Assembly (NCBI RefSeq): GCF_029633865.1 | Contig: NC_079215.1 | Coordinates: 53,777,698-53,841,697 of the forward strand | From: Lampris incognitus | Taxonomy: Eukaryota; Chordata; Actinopteri; Lampriformes; Lampridae | Length of the DNA stretch: 64,000 bases | Direction of reading: 5' to 3' | Shown: piece after piece, positions 24,227 to 36,900 of the stretch | How the letters are laid out: every line of letters begins with the position of its first letter | Numbering within the stretch: the first letter of the stretch is position 1 | Notes under the pieces: generated by a model | Seen by the model: only the letters and a program-made list of their open reading frames with translations | The model's database searches: none | Told to the model about the DNA's origin: nothing | Made by a program: the position numbers and the translations under genes

Positions 24227-24597
24227 TGTAACCAGTTATTTTATCGCCCGGTGCGGGATTCGATATAAAGTGTACTGCACCACAAGGCGACAGCACTAAC
24301 CACTCGGCTAAGCGGTCAGACCCGCGAAGTAGGGACTAACGTCTCTTATTACTAGTTTACAGTCGTCACCCTCCCCGGAAGCGCCCCCTCGCGCTTTGTT
24401 ATTCCCGCGCTCCGAAGAGACTTCCGAGGATCTGCACACTTCCGGATCCCACCGCTGCCACCAATGTAACCGGTTATTTTCTTGCCCGGTGCGGGATTCG
24501 ATACGGTGTACTGCGCCACAAGGCGACATCACTAACCCCTCGGCTAAAGGGTCAGACCCGTTAGCTAGGGGCTAAAGTGTCTTATTAGTAGTTTACA
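24227..24597 (-). mobile_element. TRIM-like miniature LTR retrotransposon with tRNA-like LTRs (intact, subfamily B)
   Basis: Two direct repeats of 135 bp (24227-24361) and 133 bp (24465-24597) flank a 103-bp interior. Read on the minus strand, each LTR begins TGTAAACTA and ends TTACA, the canonical TG..CA. One base after the 5' LTR comes TGGTGGCAGCGGTGGGAT (complement of 24446-24463), which is complementary to the 3' end of tRNA-Leu (type ending ATCCCACCGCTGCCACCA). A purine-rich GGGGAGGGTGAC precedes the 3' LTR. The element is flanked by CTAA on both sides (24223-24226 and 24598-24601), a 4-bp target duplication. The LTR interior carries TTAGCCGAGTGGTTAG (A-box type) and ATCGAATCCC (B-box type), so it resembles a tRNA gene. 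There is no coding capacity, so mobility would need enzymes from another LTR element. Confidence 0.85.
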
Positions 24598-24619
24598 CTA
24601 ATTTTTTTTTAATTTTATA

Positions 24620-25180
24620 GGCGCGGGTCGACTTTCATCAACAGCAGGCACGTCAAACGACGTTTTCTGTTGGTCAACTCAACCGCGAAAGTAAGCGGCG
24701 AGCAGTAGACGGAGTTCCGTCTCTCGCCGCTTGGGGCGCTCTGGGGATTCTGCGACTTGTAAAGGGAACTTACTCTTCCCCACACTAGCCACTTAGTGAC
24801 GTAACATGTCGACTGGCTATCCCAGGGACCGACTGGAGTAACCGGCGGCCTCACGTCGGGTACGCGTCGCAACTGCGGGAATGCCGCGGAAGAAGAAAAG
24901 CGGACAGAGCCCCGCCAGGGTACCCGGACTGTCAAACGAGGGCGGCGTGGCTAGCAGCGAGCACACGGGCCACCCAGCGCAGGGCTACGACGGTGCCATG
25001 GCGAGTAACGTACCCCCCGCTAGCTCGCTGCCATGCCAGGACAGGGAGACCGTTGTGAAAAACATGCGGGAGGTGTTCTCGCACTTGGACACCGAAGTCA
25101 TTCGCATGGTGCTCTCCGAGTGTGACTTCAAAGGTATTAACGTTTCGAGCCCGGCTCGCTAAGGCTTCTGGGGGAAATGC
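24620..25180 (+). promoter_or_regulatory. CpG-rich promoter and exon 1 region of N4BP2
   Basis: CG-rich sequence without a TATA box surrounds the N4BP2 start codon at 24881, and CpG density drops downstream of about 25180. With the PDS5A island 1.5-2.3 kb away on the other strand, the two genes are divergently transcribed. Between the two islands lie AT-rich DNA and a miniature LTR element (24227-24597). Confidence 0.55.
24881..25133 (+). CDS. N4BP2: N4BP2 exon 1: start codon and CUE-like domain, first part
   Basis: It encodes 84 residues from MPRKKKSG to SECDFK plus one base, ending at AAAG|GTATTA. The segment REVFSHLDTEVIRMVLSEC is the first helix pair of a CUE-like ubiquitin-binding domain. 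Exon 2 supplies VENAMDSLLEL, as in human N4BP2. This is the first ATG in the CpG-rich leader and it is followed by a basic PRKKK stretch. Confidence 0.92.
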
Positions 25181-27940
25181 TAGGGAGCTAACTAGCTGGC
25201 TAGCTAGTTGTCATTGCTATTGTTTTTTTTTGTGTGGGCGGATTTAACCTACTGTCACACAACTGTGCGGCAGCTAGTCTATGCGAGGGGTTGTGGTCGG
25301 TGCCTTTCGGTGGTCGCCACCCAATGCTAAGGTGTTTGTAAACAGCACAAGTTGCCGGACAGTTGACATGAACGTACGCCTTCGCCTGTCTGTGTTGCTG
25401 CCCTATAGCCACCTGTTAAGAGTCTCAGTAATGGATCTCCGGGTCTGGCAAGTCATTCGTCAAACCCCTACACACACACCCCACCCCTATATTTAGTGAC
25501 GGACGTGTGGTGTGTGATTTATTGGCCCGCTGCGCATAAGCGTGCTCAAATGTTTGTGTGTCGTTAGTGCTGTGTAAATACACAAGGTGCAAGTGATAGG
25601 ATTTTGGCTCTGCTGGCTCTTCAAGGAATCGGTGCACATCTTACCGTAACAGAAATTTGGAAATATATATAGGAATGTTAGCAGTTAAACACTTTAACTG
25701 TCTGTGAATGTTCTCATTCATCCAGGTCATGGTTATCCAAAGGATATACCAAATCCAGGTGCACTTGATTCAACTCCTTTGGATGACACTTTAACTGCTA
25801 ACAAAATGTTTGTCTTGCTCCCTCCTTGTTGTACTGTATTTGTTCTTTTTTTTTCTATTTCAGTTGAAAATGCCATGGATTCTCTTTTGGAACTCTCTGT
25901 GGCTGCCGAGGTCACTGCCCCGCTTCCTCCCCACGTGTCTGGCTTTGAGGTTACTGCTGCAGCCCTCCTAAATCCCCACCATGCTGAACCGAGCCCAGAC
26001 CTGAGCCACTCTAAATCGTCACAGCAACCCCCCTCCCCACCTTTGACAGGAGAGTATGACTTTCTGATTGACCGAGAGCTGGAAACGCTGACCAAACAAC
26101 CAGAAGTTAAGGAGGAATTGATGAGTTGTCAGGGTTTTTCCGCTGCTGGCCCCTTGTCATCATTTCCTTTGCCTCCAATACCACCATCAGCCCTCCCAGA
26201 GCTGCTTCAGTCCAGCCTAGAGCCCAGCGGTAGAGGGTCAAGCCCAGAAGATGTGGCCACAGTGGAGCACACACGTGCCACAACCTCTCGAATTGACCAG
26301 CTCAACTTATGCGGAATAGAAGAAGACAAGGGGCAGCAACCAGTTCTGGATTTTAGCTATCTGACTTCAGAAACATCTTCTGGGAAACTCAACCCTTTGC
26401 AGGACCTTGGACCCTTGAGGCATCCTTCAGCGTTCCAGGTTTATAAAAAACACGAGTTGCCACACATGTTTTCAGAGAGCGATACGGTCTTACCATCAGG
26501 AGGGGTAGTCGGAGGTGCAGGAGCAAATGCAAATACTGTGAGTGGGGGGCCACTAGGCAACATGCCACTGCCCTGGAACCCTGAGGCACCAACATTTACT
26601 CCCCGTGCTCATGGAAACCAGGGACCAGCATTCATCACCCCTGTGGCTCTGTCCCCTTCCCCCTGGAGCTCTCAAGGTAAGGCTGCCTGTCACTGGCTGA
26701 GGCAGGGAACTGTCAGTAAGGCACCCATTAAACCATCTGCCACTGTTCCTAAGTCTTGGGCCCTGCCTGCTGCTTCCCGGGGCCCCGCCCCCCACACAAG
26801 GCTCCGTTTGGAAGGAAAGGTCCTTGTGCTTCTACGCGGTGCACCGGGATCCGGCAAGTCAACCTTGGCCAGGTAAAGACGTTGGGATCGTGTAAGTAGT
26901 TGTTAACAAACAACAAATAAGCAGACATAATTTTTTGTATCTTGTTTGTGTGTCTGAGCAGGGCCATGTTGGAGCATAACCCAGGCGGTGTGGCACTGAG
27001 CACTGATGACTATTTCATTCGCCATGGAAAATATCACTTTGATCCTTATACTCTGGGGGAGGCTCACGAGTGGAACCATAGGAGGGGTAAACATGGACAC
27101 AATCTTGACAAATATTGGTTGAATAGCAAACGAAGTAACAGTGCAAAATCAAGAAACCATTGCCATTTTCATATTTGTCAATGTATTTCACTCCTAATTA
27201 TTCAAGTTTTTAGTTCCCACATGATTCCTCTATAACAGCAAACATAAAACAGAACATTACAATGTGTAAACACATAGTCATCAGTCAGAAAAGGGTGTTG
27301 TGTTTCTTTTCTCTCAGCTGTTTCTCTTTTGCAATCCTTATTTTTTTTAGCCACGGAGGCTTTTGAAAGTGGTGCTAACCCCATCATAATTGACAATACC
27401 CACATGCAGGCCTGGGAGATGAGACCCTATGTGGCCCAGGTCAGTCAGCTAGCTAACAATACACTTGATACGGTCAAGTCAATCTTGAGGAGTACAGCTG
27501 AGTGGTATTGTTGTAAATCAGTGACGCTGGCTAGCTACTACAGTGGCATTGTGCTTCTTTAACTTTTAACAAATCAAACCATTTGTTTAAAACATCAGCA
27601 TGGTCTTGAAAATCTTCCTTAAAATAGGAGCATTTGATATTACAATGTTAGTAAAAACAAAGGTTTACATTTTACTTTGTAGACATTTGGTGTTCACACT
27701 ACATTTTATTGTGTGGACACTTGAAAAGTATGTTGTATAGAAGCTGATCCTTCTGTCTGTTCTAGGCTTTGAAACACGAGTACAAGGTGCTTTTCCGAGA
27801 GCCTGACACTTGGTGGAAGAACAAGCCCAGAGAACTGCATAGGTGAGAAAGAGAGATTATAAAAAGGTGTTAAAAAATTGAGGCGGGAAAACTTTCTCCA
27901 TTTTTGACATGAACTGAAATATGATCAGAGGCAATTTAAT

Positions 27941-27981
<41 letters not shown>

Positions 27982-30900
27982 TGTGCGCGCATGCATGTTG
28001 GGTGTACAGACGCACCAAGCATGGCGTGTCGATGGAAAGTATCCGGCGTATGCTGGAAAGGTATGAGCGTTTTGTCTCGGTCCAGTCCATCATGTGTTCA
28101 CAGCTGCCTGAGCACAAACGGACCCTCCACCAGGAGAGTGGACCCTCACAGTGAGTCTCACCAGCTGACATTCGTACTCTTTTACTAAAAGGACATATCC
28201 AACGTAGTCTTGATGAAAGAAATAAAAAAAGTGGTTTACTTTCTAGAGGAATAGCAGTAGATTTAAGAAATCTCCTATGGTAGTCTTGAAGAAAAAAACT
28301 TTTCTAGGCACTTTATTTGAACTTAAAAACAGTTCTGTCAAATGCAGAAACAAGAAAAGAAAGACTTAAATAAGTATTGTTTTGCTGATGTATAGCCAGA
28401 AGCTGCACTATAGACAATCAGTGAGAGACTTTGCAGATTCTAAGCTAAATGATGAAACCCATCTACGTGTTATGACAGAAATACTAACTCTGAAGTGTAT
28501 TTTTTTTCTCCTGACTATGGGACCAGTCGGACTCTTCTTTTTTACACTATGAGAGACAATCTTGGATAGGGATGGGGAAAAAAATCGATTCAATGCAAAA
28601 TTGCGATACTAAGCCATGACAAGTGACAAATGCTGTAAGAGGTTTAATGTAACGATTTCTACATCTTTGGATGTCTTGATGCACGCTCAAGAATCCAGGT
28701 AAGAAAATCAAAGAAGGTGGAATCAGTTCATCTGGATAGAATGTTTATTGATGGATACATTTCATCACTAGACTAAGTGACATCTTCAGTCTAAACTGAC
28801 TGCAGGCATCCCCAATCTTATACAATACAGTTGCATAACAACCGAAACCAACGACCAGTTTCATATGCGAATATGGGCATGACCATTAACTAGAGTTTCA
28901 GTGGCCATGTGTACTATTCACAAAGAATTTGGGAATGTTCTCAATCACAGCATTGTAAGGTGGCGACAGATGTACTCTTTGTACACCTGTAGATGGGTGT
29001 AGACTGCGGAGTCCTGGTCTGATGCGTTAGCTCTCCTGTGTTGTGCCAATCTCGGCCAGCGTCTGTTTAGTTTCCTCAATGTACAAGTCACTGCAATCCT
29101 CCTGGCACTTAACAGTGTACACTATATTGCTCTGTGTTGGGGTACCTGATCCTTAGGACCAACTTCTGGCACAGTGTGTTTTGGGCTTTGAAAGCAGCTG
29201 AGATGCGGTGTTTGGAAAATACGCGTCTCAACCTTTCCGACACTCCCACCACATGTGGAATCACCATCAGTTTACACTTAGGCAGCTGTTGTTCTTCTCC
29301 TCTCTTTGATTGGCTGGTGCACTGTTTGGGCGTCTTCCTGGCTTTGATAAATGCTCAGTTAGGATAACCACACTTAACCAGGGCCTGTTTAATGTGGGAT
29401 TTCTGCCCTTCCCTAGCCGTTGTGTCGGTGGGGACGTCAGCTCGGTGGTACAGCATCCTGATGACTCCTAGTTTGTGATGCAGTGGATGATGAGAGTCAA
29501 ACTGATCAGTATGTGTTGGTTTATGGTAAACATCAACAATCAACAATCAAATGTCCCCCATCACCAATTGCAATTTCAGTCCAAGAAGGCTAACCTGTCA
29601 TTAGGGAGGATAGGGAGGAACACTGGTTTGAACGGGGAGTCAAAGAGACCATCTAGTATGTGAAGAGGGAATGACCACCCCTGAACCGAGGGTACATCTG
29701 TTGCCATATCATGCAATGCTGTGACAATGCTTGCAAATTTAAAGAAGGTTGAATCAGTTCATCTGGATACAACGTTTATTGACAGATACATTTCATCACT
29801 CAACTAAGTGACCTCTTCAGTCTAAACTGACTGCTGGTATCCCCACCCCTTATAAAAAAATATAGCTGCATAACAACCGAAACCAATGACCAGTTTTGAC
29901 CAGTTTGAATTTTGCTGTCATGCTGAGGGAAATCCCGCTAGTGGAACTGATCACAGCCATGGAATCAGCGATCCAAAAAAGCAACATTGCAGACCCTGAA
30001 GTGGAGCAACTGCGGACGAATGTTTCAGCCTGTTTCAGCAATGCGAAGACATCGCAATCCAGCATCAGTAGAGATGAGAGGAAAGTTCTCACAACCCTCA
30101 GTAAGGACAATAACATCATCATCTTTCCAGTGGACAAAGGCAGGTCCACTGTTGTATTAAACCAGACCGACTATCATGAGAAAGTTATGACATTACTTAG
30201 CGACATAAATACCTATCCCCTGAAACGCGATCCAGGCAGCGGTTACAAGAAAAAGATGATGGACTATCTGAAGCTGTTAGAACAGGACAATGCTATTGAC
30301 AGACTTTTGTACCACCGATTATACCCAGGGGAAGCTACACCTAGTCTGTATGGATTACCTAAGATACATAAACAGGATGTGACATTATGGCCTATTGTTT
30401 GTATGATTAACTCTACAAAGGTATAAAGTTGATCAGCCACAGCATGAAGATTTGGGAAAGAGTAATAGAAGCTAGGTTAAGAGGAGAGGTGAAGATCAGC
30501 GAGCAGCAGTATGGTTTCATGCCACGAAAGAGCACCACAGATGCGATGTTTGCTTTGAGAATGTTGATTGAGAAGTATAGAGAAGGCCAGAAAGAGTTGC
30601 ATTGTGTCTCTGTATACTCTGTAAATAGTACACATTGCCATTGAAACTCTAGTTAATGGTCACACCCATGTCTGCATATGAAACTGGTCGTTGGTTTCGG
30701 TCATTGTACACTATTGTTTATAAGGGTGATGATACCTGCAGTCAGTATAGACTGAAGATGTCACTTAGTTGAGTGAGGAAATCTGTCAATAAATGTTCTA
30801 TCCAGATGAACTGATTCAACCTTCTTTGATTTTCTTACCTGGATTATTGAGCATGCATCAAGACATGTGATTGCAACATTCCCTAATCCTCTGTGAATAG

Positions 30901-33900
30901 GACACATGGCCATTAAAATGCTAGGTAATGGTCACACCCATATGTGCATATGAAACTGATCATTGGTTTCGGCTGTTATGCAGCTGAATTGTTTATAAGG
31001 GTGAGGAGACGTGCAGTCAGTTTAGACTGATGAGGTCACTTATATCCTTTTCCCACTGGCCAAAAAACCCGCTAACATCCGCCTTTTTACATTGACCAAA
31101 GGCGGACACGAGCGAGTTTATTGGATAGTGGGAAAAGGGTTTTAGATGAGTGATGAAATGTATCGGTCAATAAACGTATCCAGGTGAACTGATTCAACTT
31201 TCTTTGATACGTCGTTGGATGTTCGAATCCTTTCAGGCAAACATGCTCATGTTTTGTGTTTTTGTAACAGATGGGGCTTAAAATAAATGCATCTTTTCTT
31301 TCTTTTTTTTAAACTTTTTTTGATTATTGTGGATAAGAGTGAATGGAGCTTTTAAAAGTCATAATTTTGAATTGTAATAATTCATAATATCATGATATTT
31401 TAAAAGTCACAATATTTATTAAATTGGTACTAAACATTGCCGTAATACCAAATTGAGATGTACCTGCCGCGCTACCCAACCCTAATCGTAAATGTCAACC
31501 AAAAACATTGATCTGTTTTAGAGCAGTGGTATATTATAAAAATAAAATGTTATTGTATTCACTTTTAAAGATTTAACTGAGCTGTTATCAAATTTGCAAA
31601 CTGTAAAATATTATCGCTCTCTCTACCTAGGTCAGTGTCTTCTGACACAGCTCACCCTGACCTGGTAGGAGAGCCAGAATTGACACAGGCATCTGAAAAG
31701 TCCCGCCCTCAGCTGTTTTCCTCTCTTCCTGATGTGTCATCCATCGGGTGCTCTGCTGAGGTTAGAATCCCGGAACACAGCAGCCAAAACTCATCTGAAT
31801 CTGTCAATCTCCTTTCCACTGAAAACCCCAAAATCCCAGATAAGGATTATGACATGGATCTGGGGGAGCTGGATTTGGAACTGGATGACCAGTCAGGATT
31901 GGTCTCTCAAAGTGGAGATCAGGGCATTCCTGACTGTGTCATGGAGTCTGTGCTGAGTGAAGATGACCATCGTGAAGAATTGCCTATGGCTTTCTCAGAA
32001 TCGATTGGACAAAGGGTGAGAAGAGGGCGGCAAAGCAAGTCGGATGTTGATAGGCTGGAACCTGCTGATCTGGTCAAAGATACTAACCAGTCGGGGAAAC
32101 AGGCAGAGGATGTAGAGAAGACAGAGGGGTTGGAGGTTGGGGGATCAGCTGGGGCTGAGGTGGCCTGGGACAGTGGGGCGAGAGGAAGGCCAGAGCTATT
32201 GGATTTTATTGGGGACTGGCCTTCTAAGGCAGGACTGGAACAGCGATGGATGAGAAATAAGGAGGGGGAAGCAGGGCTGACCGAGGAGGCAGATTATTAT
32301 GGCAATAAAAATAAGGCAGAGCCGGGACCTGATGTAACAGAATTCCAGAAGCTTCTTTATCTTATTCAGACAGGTGTAGGGTCCGTTGACATTGATTCCT
32401 CTCCTGGCTCAACCCTATCCCTGAGCTCTGGAGAGGAATCTGAGAGAGAAGGGGAGGCAGGGGGTGTGTCCCAGCAGTCCCATTGCAAGGAATTGGACAG
32501 TGAAGGGAGAGACAAGGATATGAGTGGCAGTGACAGTGGTAAAGCTGAATTACCAGATTGTGTGTTAGACTGGAAAGTAGTTGGTTCTTTAGTAGAGAGC
32601 AAACTCCCTCACAAAACATTTGAAGTTGGCGAAGAAAAAATAAAAAATACTGAAACATGCACTAGAGGGGGAGGTGATCACATGTTGGAGGGTCATATTG
32701 AAACAGGTTTTGTGAGTTTAAAGTCTAAGAACCTCAGTGATAATCAGTCTTCTCTAAGTGGTGATTTGCTTTTTATCTCAGACACTGTTGACATACATGT
32801 TACCCGTGATAGAGAGGAAAGTCACAGTATTGAAAGCGATGTCAGCACAGAGGCTGATACTGGTTATGCTGATAAGGGCAATGAGAACTGCACAGAATGT
32901 GGCTCTTTCATGGAGATCAGTGCTAAAAATAATGGCAGCTTATTGGGTGAGGTCAGCCAGAGTCCCATCTCTAGTGGCAGTGTCAGAGTAGAAAGTAGCC
33001 CTTTAAGTGGCAGGAATCAGGAAAGAAAGCAGCGCCAGGGCCGCAAGTCAGGAAAACAGTGCAAGTTAGCGCTGACATTCACTCAAAACTGCCCTACTTC
33101 CTCACCAAGAGCCCCTGAGGAAAGCACCCATACCATGCCTCAAAACCTTAACAGCAGTCCTAATAGCACTGAACCAGATATTTCAGATGACCTATCTAAT
33201 CCTGACTGTCACCTCACTCTTGATCTCAAACCCAGCCTTGACATGAACCCTGAACCCAGCCCTAAACACAACAATGAGTCAGAAGAACTACAACTCCATT
33301 CTACCCTTACATCAGTGGTGGACACTGGGTGCCCAACGCAGACATATCCTCAAGACTTTGCCTTTGTTTGGCGCCTTAATCATCACAGCAATCCTAATGA
33401 CCCACTTTTCACTGTGGGCAACCACCCCTGTGGCATCACTGTCTTGTCTGGTGATGCTTCCTGCTTCCACCCTGAGTCATCCCACACTGCTTGTGCCGCA
33501 GTTGCAGTTACCCAATCAAGCCAAAATGAGGTACCTTATCGTGTGGTTCATGAGAAAGGCACCCAGGTCGAGGAGAAAGATCTCAGCGGTCCCAGAAGCC
33601 GACTGGAGAGCCTCCGTATTCTCAGCCGTCATTTTAAATTGGTGAGTTTTGATACATTGGAAGACCTTTATGACAAATGCCATCAGGATTTGGAATGGAC
33701 TACCAACCTGCTACTGGACTCAGGAGAGAAGTTCTTCAGGGATGAGGATGAAGAGGAGGAGGAGGATGGTACCTGGGATGGGGGTAATCACAATACATCA
33801 GCTCTGTGTGAAGCTTTAGGCATTGGCTTAGATGTAGGATTGCACTCTTGCGTGGTAGATGAGTCTCACCCTAAAGACTTGCCAGGGCCAGCAGGTGGTG

Positions 33901-36900
33901 TGGAGGTGAGTCAGGAAGTTTCATGTCAGGGTGCTTCTGATGGAATAGATAATAAATCAGATGAGAGCTCCAATACAGAACTTGGATTAGCAGGGGAAAC
34001 AAGGGAGGACAAGGTAGTGTCTGGGACTCCTGCAGTAACCGAGCAAAGCTCAGGAAGTTCTTGTAGAGGGACTCTTTCTCATATTATATCCACAAACAAG
34101 GACCAACCTAATGAAAGCTCACACATAGTAAAATCTCCACAAACACTACTCGGGCTGCTGTGCACAGACAAAGAAGAGGGATGTGAGAAAATCGAACTGG
34201 AAATGACATCAGAGACTTATGGCCAAGATTTGGAGCTAGAAGGTGGCGCCTGGAGTGGAAGCATGGAAGATGGAGGAATTTTTGAGGCGTCAAAGGATGA
34301 GCGTGTGCGAGAAGAGATGTCTAGTATGGATGAGGTTACCTTGTCACTTATGGCAGAGCTGAAGGAAATTGAGATGAGAGAGAAAAAACAGAAAAAGGTG
34401 GAGGCGAAAGAGAGAAGAGACTGGGAGGAGAGAAGGAAGAGACACCTGAACATTCAGAGTTTAGAGCTGAAGCTGCCAACTGAGCTGGCATTACAACTGA
34501 CTGAACTGTTTGGTCCTGTGGGAATAGACCTAGGTAACTAAAACACACACAGACACATGAGAACGTACAAAAGGATCTAGACATGTTAGGCTATAATAAT
34601 AATAAAATGGTAGTAAATTTGTCCAGTCGAGAGCACCAACATTAACCATCTGCCTTTTCTGGTCCATAATATTTAGGTACATGCTCCAGTGATGATTACG
34701 CAGTGCAGATGGACCTAAATCTGGCTAAACTGCTTTACCAAAAGTGGAAAGATACAATCCAGGTGAGTTGTAGTTGCAGTGGTTGGTTGGCCTGACTCAG
34801 TCATGTTTCAGAATTATCAGTGCAGTGGTACCGTTAGTCACATTGTTAGTCAAAAGTGTGAGTGTGTGTGGGTGTGCGTTGGTGGCCATGGTGGTGATTC
34901 TGACTTTTCATTGTGTTTCACAGGAAGGGCAGAGACAAGCAGCTCTCTCTTACCACTTGCTTCAGGAAAGTAAGTACAGATTCAAATACTCATAATACAT
35001 GGAATTTCTTTGCTAACAGTCTCATAATCCTCAACAGTATTGATACACTAACATTAACAGTATACTTTTTTTTTAGATTTTTTTTTTTTGAGAAATATTT
35101 ATGGAGTTTTCAGATTTAACGGAACAGATGCATTTATAAAGGTCTGCGTGCGTGCGCACACACACACAGAGGAAAAAAGAATCCTGCAATTCTTATGTAA
35201 CTATTATGATGAATAATATTACATTATCTTTATATTTTACAACACTACAACATTCTCATTTTTCAAATACTCAGCAAACATCTTATTAAATATCTTGAAA
35301 GTCACCTATGACTCTCAAGATAATTAATACATTTTCCCCATATTTTAAAAAATGAGGGCAGCTATGAAGAGGATGAAGAGATGAAGAGTCGAAAGGCAGT
35401 TAGTCCTGATGACATACCTGTGGAGGCATGGAGGTGTTTAGGAGAGATAGCAGTGGAGTTTTTAACTAGATTGTTTAACACAATCTTGGAAACAGAGGAT
35501 GCCTGAGGAGTGGACAAGCATACTGGTACCGATTTTCAAGAATAAGGGTGATGAGCAGAGCTGTAGCAATGAAAGAGGTATAAAGTTGATCAGCCACAGC
35601 ATGAAGAGAAGGGAAAGAGTAGTGGAAGCTAGGTTAAGAGGAGAGGTGATGATTAGCGAGCGGTATGGTTTCATGCCACAAAAGAGCACCATAGATACGA
35701 TGTTTGCTTTGAGAATGTTGATGGAGAAGTATAGAAGAGAAGTTAAGAAAGAGTTATATTGTGTCTTTGTGTCCGAAAGAGGAAATGTGATATTGTATGA
35801 GGAAGTCGGGGGTGGCAGAGAAGTATGTAAAAGTGGCGCAGGATATGTATGAAGGCAGTGTGACAGTGGTGAGGTGTGCGGTAGGAATGACAAATGGGTT
35901 CAAGGTGGAGGTGGGATTACATCAAGGATTGGCTCTAAACCCTTTCTTGTTTTCAATGGTGATGGACAGTTTGACGGATGAGATTGGGCAGGAGTCTCCG
36001 TGGACTATGATGTTTGCGGATGACATTGTGATCTGTAGTGAGAGTAGGGAGTAGGTTGAGGACTGCACTGGAGAGAAGAGAATGAAAGTCAGTAGGAGCA
36101 AGATGGAATACACATGAACAAGAGGGAGGACAGTGCAGTGGTGAGGATGCAATGAGAAGAGATAATGAAGATGGATGAGTTTAAATACTTGGTGTCAACT
36201 GTTCCAAGTAACAGGGAGTGGGGAAGAGAGGTGAAGAAGAGAGTGCGGACAGGGTAGAGAAGAGCGTCAGGAAAGATTTGCGACAGAAGGATACCAGCAA
36301 GAGTTAAAGGGAAGGTTTACAAGATGGTAGTGAGACCAGCTATGTTGTATGGTGTGGAGACGGTTACACTGACCACAAGACAGGAGGCAGAGCTAGAGGT
36401 GTCAGAGTTGAAGATGTTAAGATTTTCATAGGGAGTGACAAAGAAGGACAGGATTAGGAATGAGTGTATTAGAGGGACAGCTCAGGTTGGACAGTTTGGA
36501 GACAAAGCAAGTGGAGCAAGATTGAGATGGTGTGGACATGTGCGGAGGAGAGATGCTGGGTATATTGGGAGAACGATGCTGAATATGGAGCTGCCAGGGA
36601 AGAGAAAAAGCAGAAGGCCAAAGAAGGAGGTTCATTGATGTGGTGAGGGAGGACATGAGGTGGCTGGCATGACGAAGGAAGATGCAGAGGACAAGAAGAG
36701 ATGGAAACGGATGATCCGTTGTGGCGACCCCCAATGGGAACAGCCGAAAGTAGTAGTAGTAAATATTTTTAAAAAGTTTTGTATTTTCCCCATGGTGGCA
36801 CAAGTCAGTTTTTCCATGTCTAATCAGTTGGAAAGACTTTTGAACCAGTGTTCAACTGTTAGGTGCCTCAGTGCTCTTCCAGGCAATTGTAATACAGTAT

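Noticed and set aside
24245-24330. Stand-alone tRNA gene on the minus strand
   Set aside because: The A- and B-box-bearing sequence is inside an LTR that recurs 238 bp away with TG..CA ends. The acceptor stem does not pair, so it is tRNA-like, not a tRNA gene.
25704-25863. N4BP2 start within the long ORF beginning at 25704
   Set aside because: The first 80 bp are a mobile insertion with a 12-bp duplication. Frame and homology put the exon boundary at 25864 after a good acceptor, and the true start in exon 1 at 24881.
29896-30426. Host gene coding a 176-aa protein
   Set aside because: It has Penelope RT motifs (DKGRSTVVL, YGLPKIHK) and lies among Penelope tails.
34779-34995. ORFs overlapping N4BP2 exon 9 in other frames
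   Set aside because: They are shadows; the phase-consistent reading is the 46-nt exon 34924-34969.
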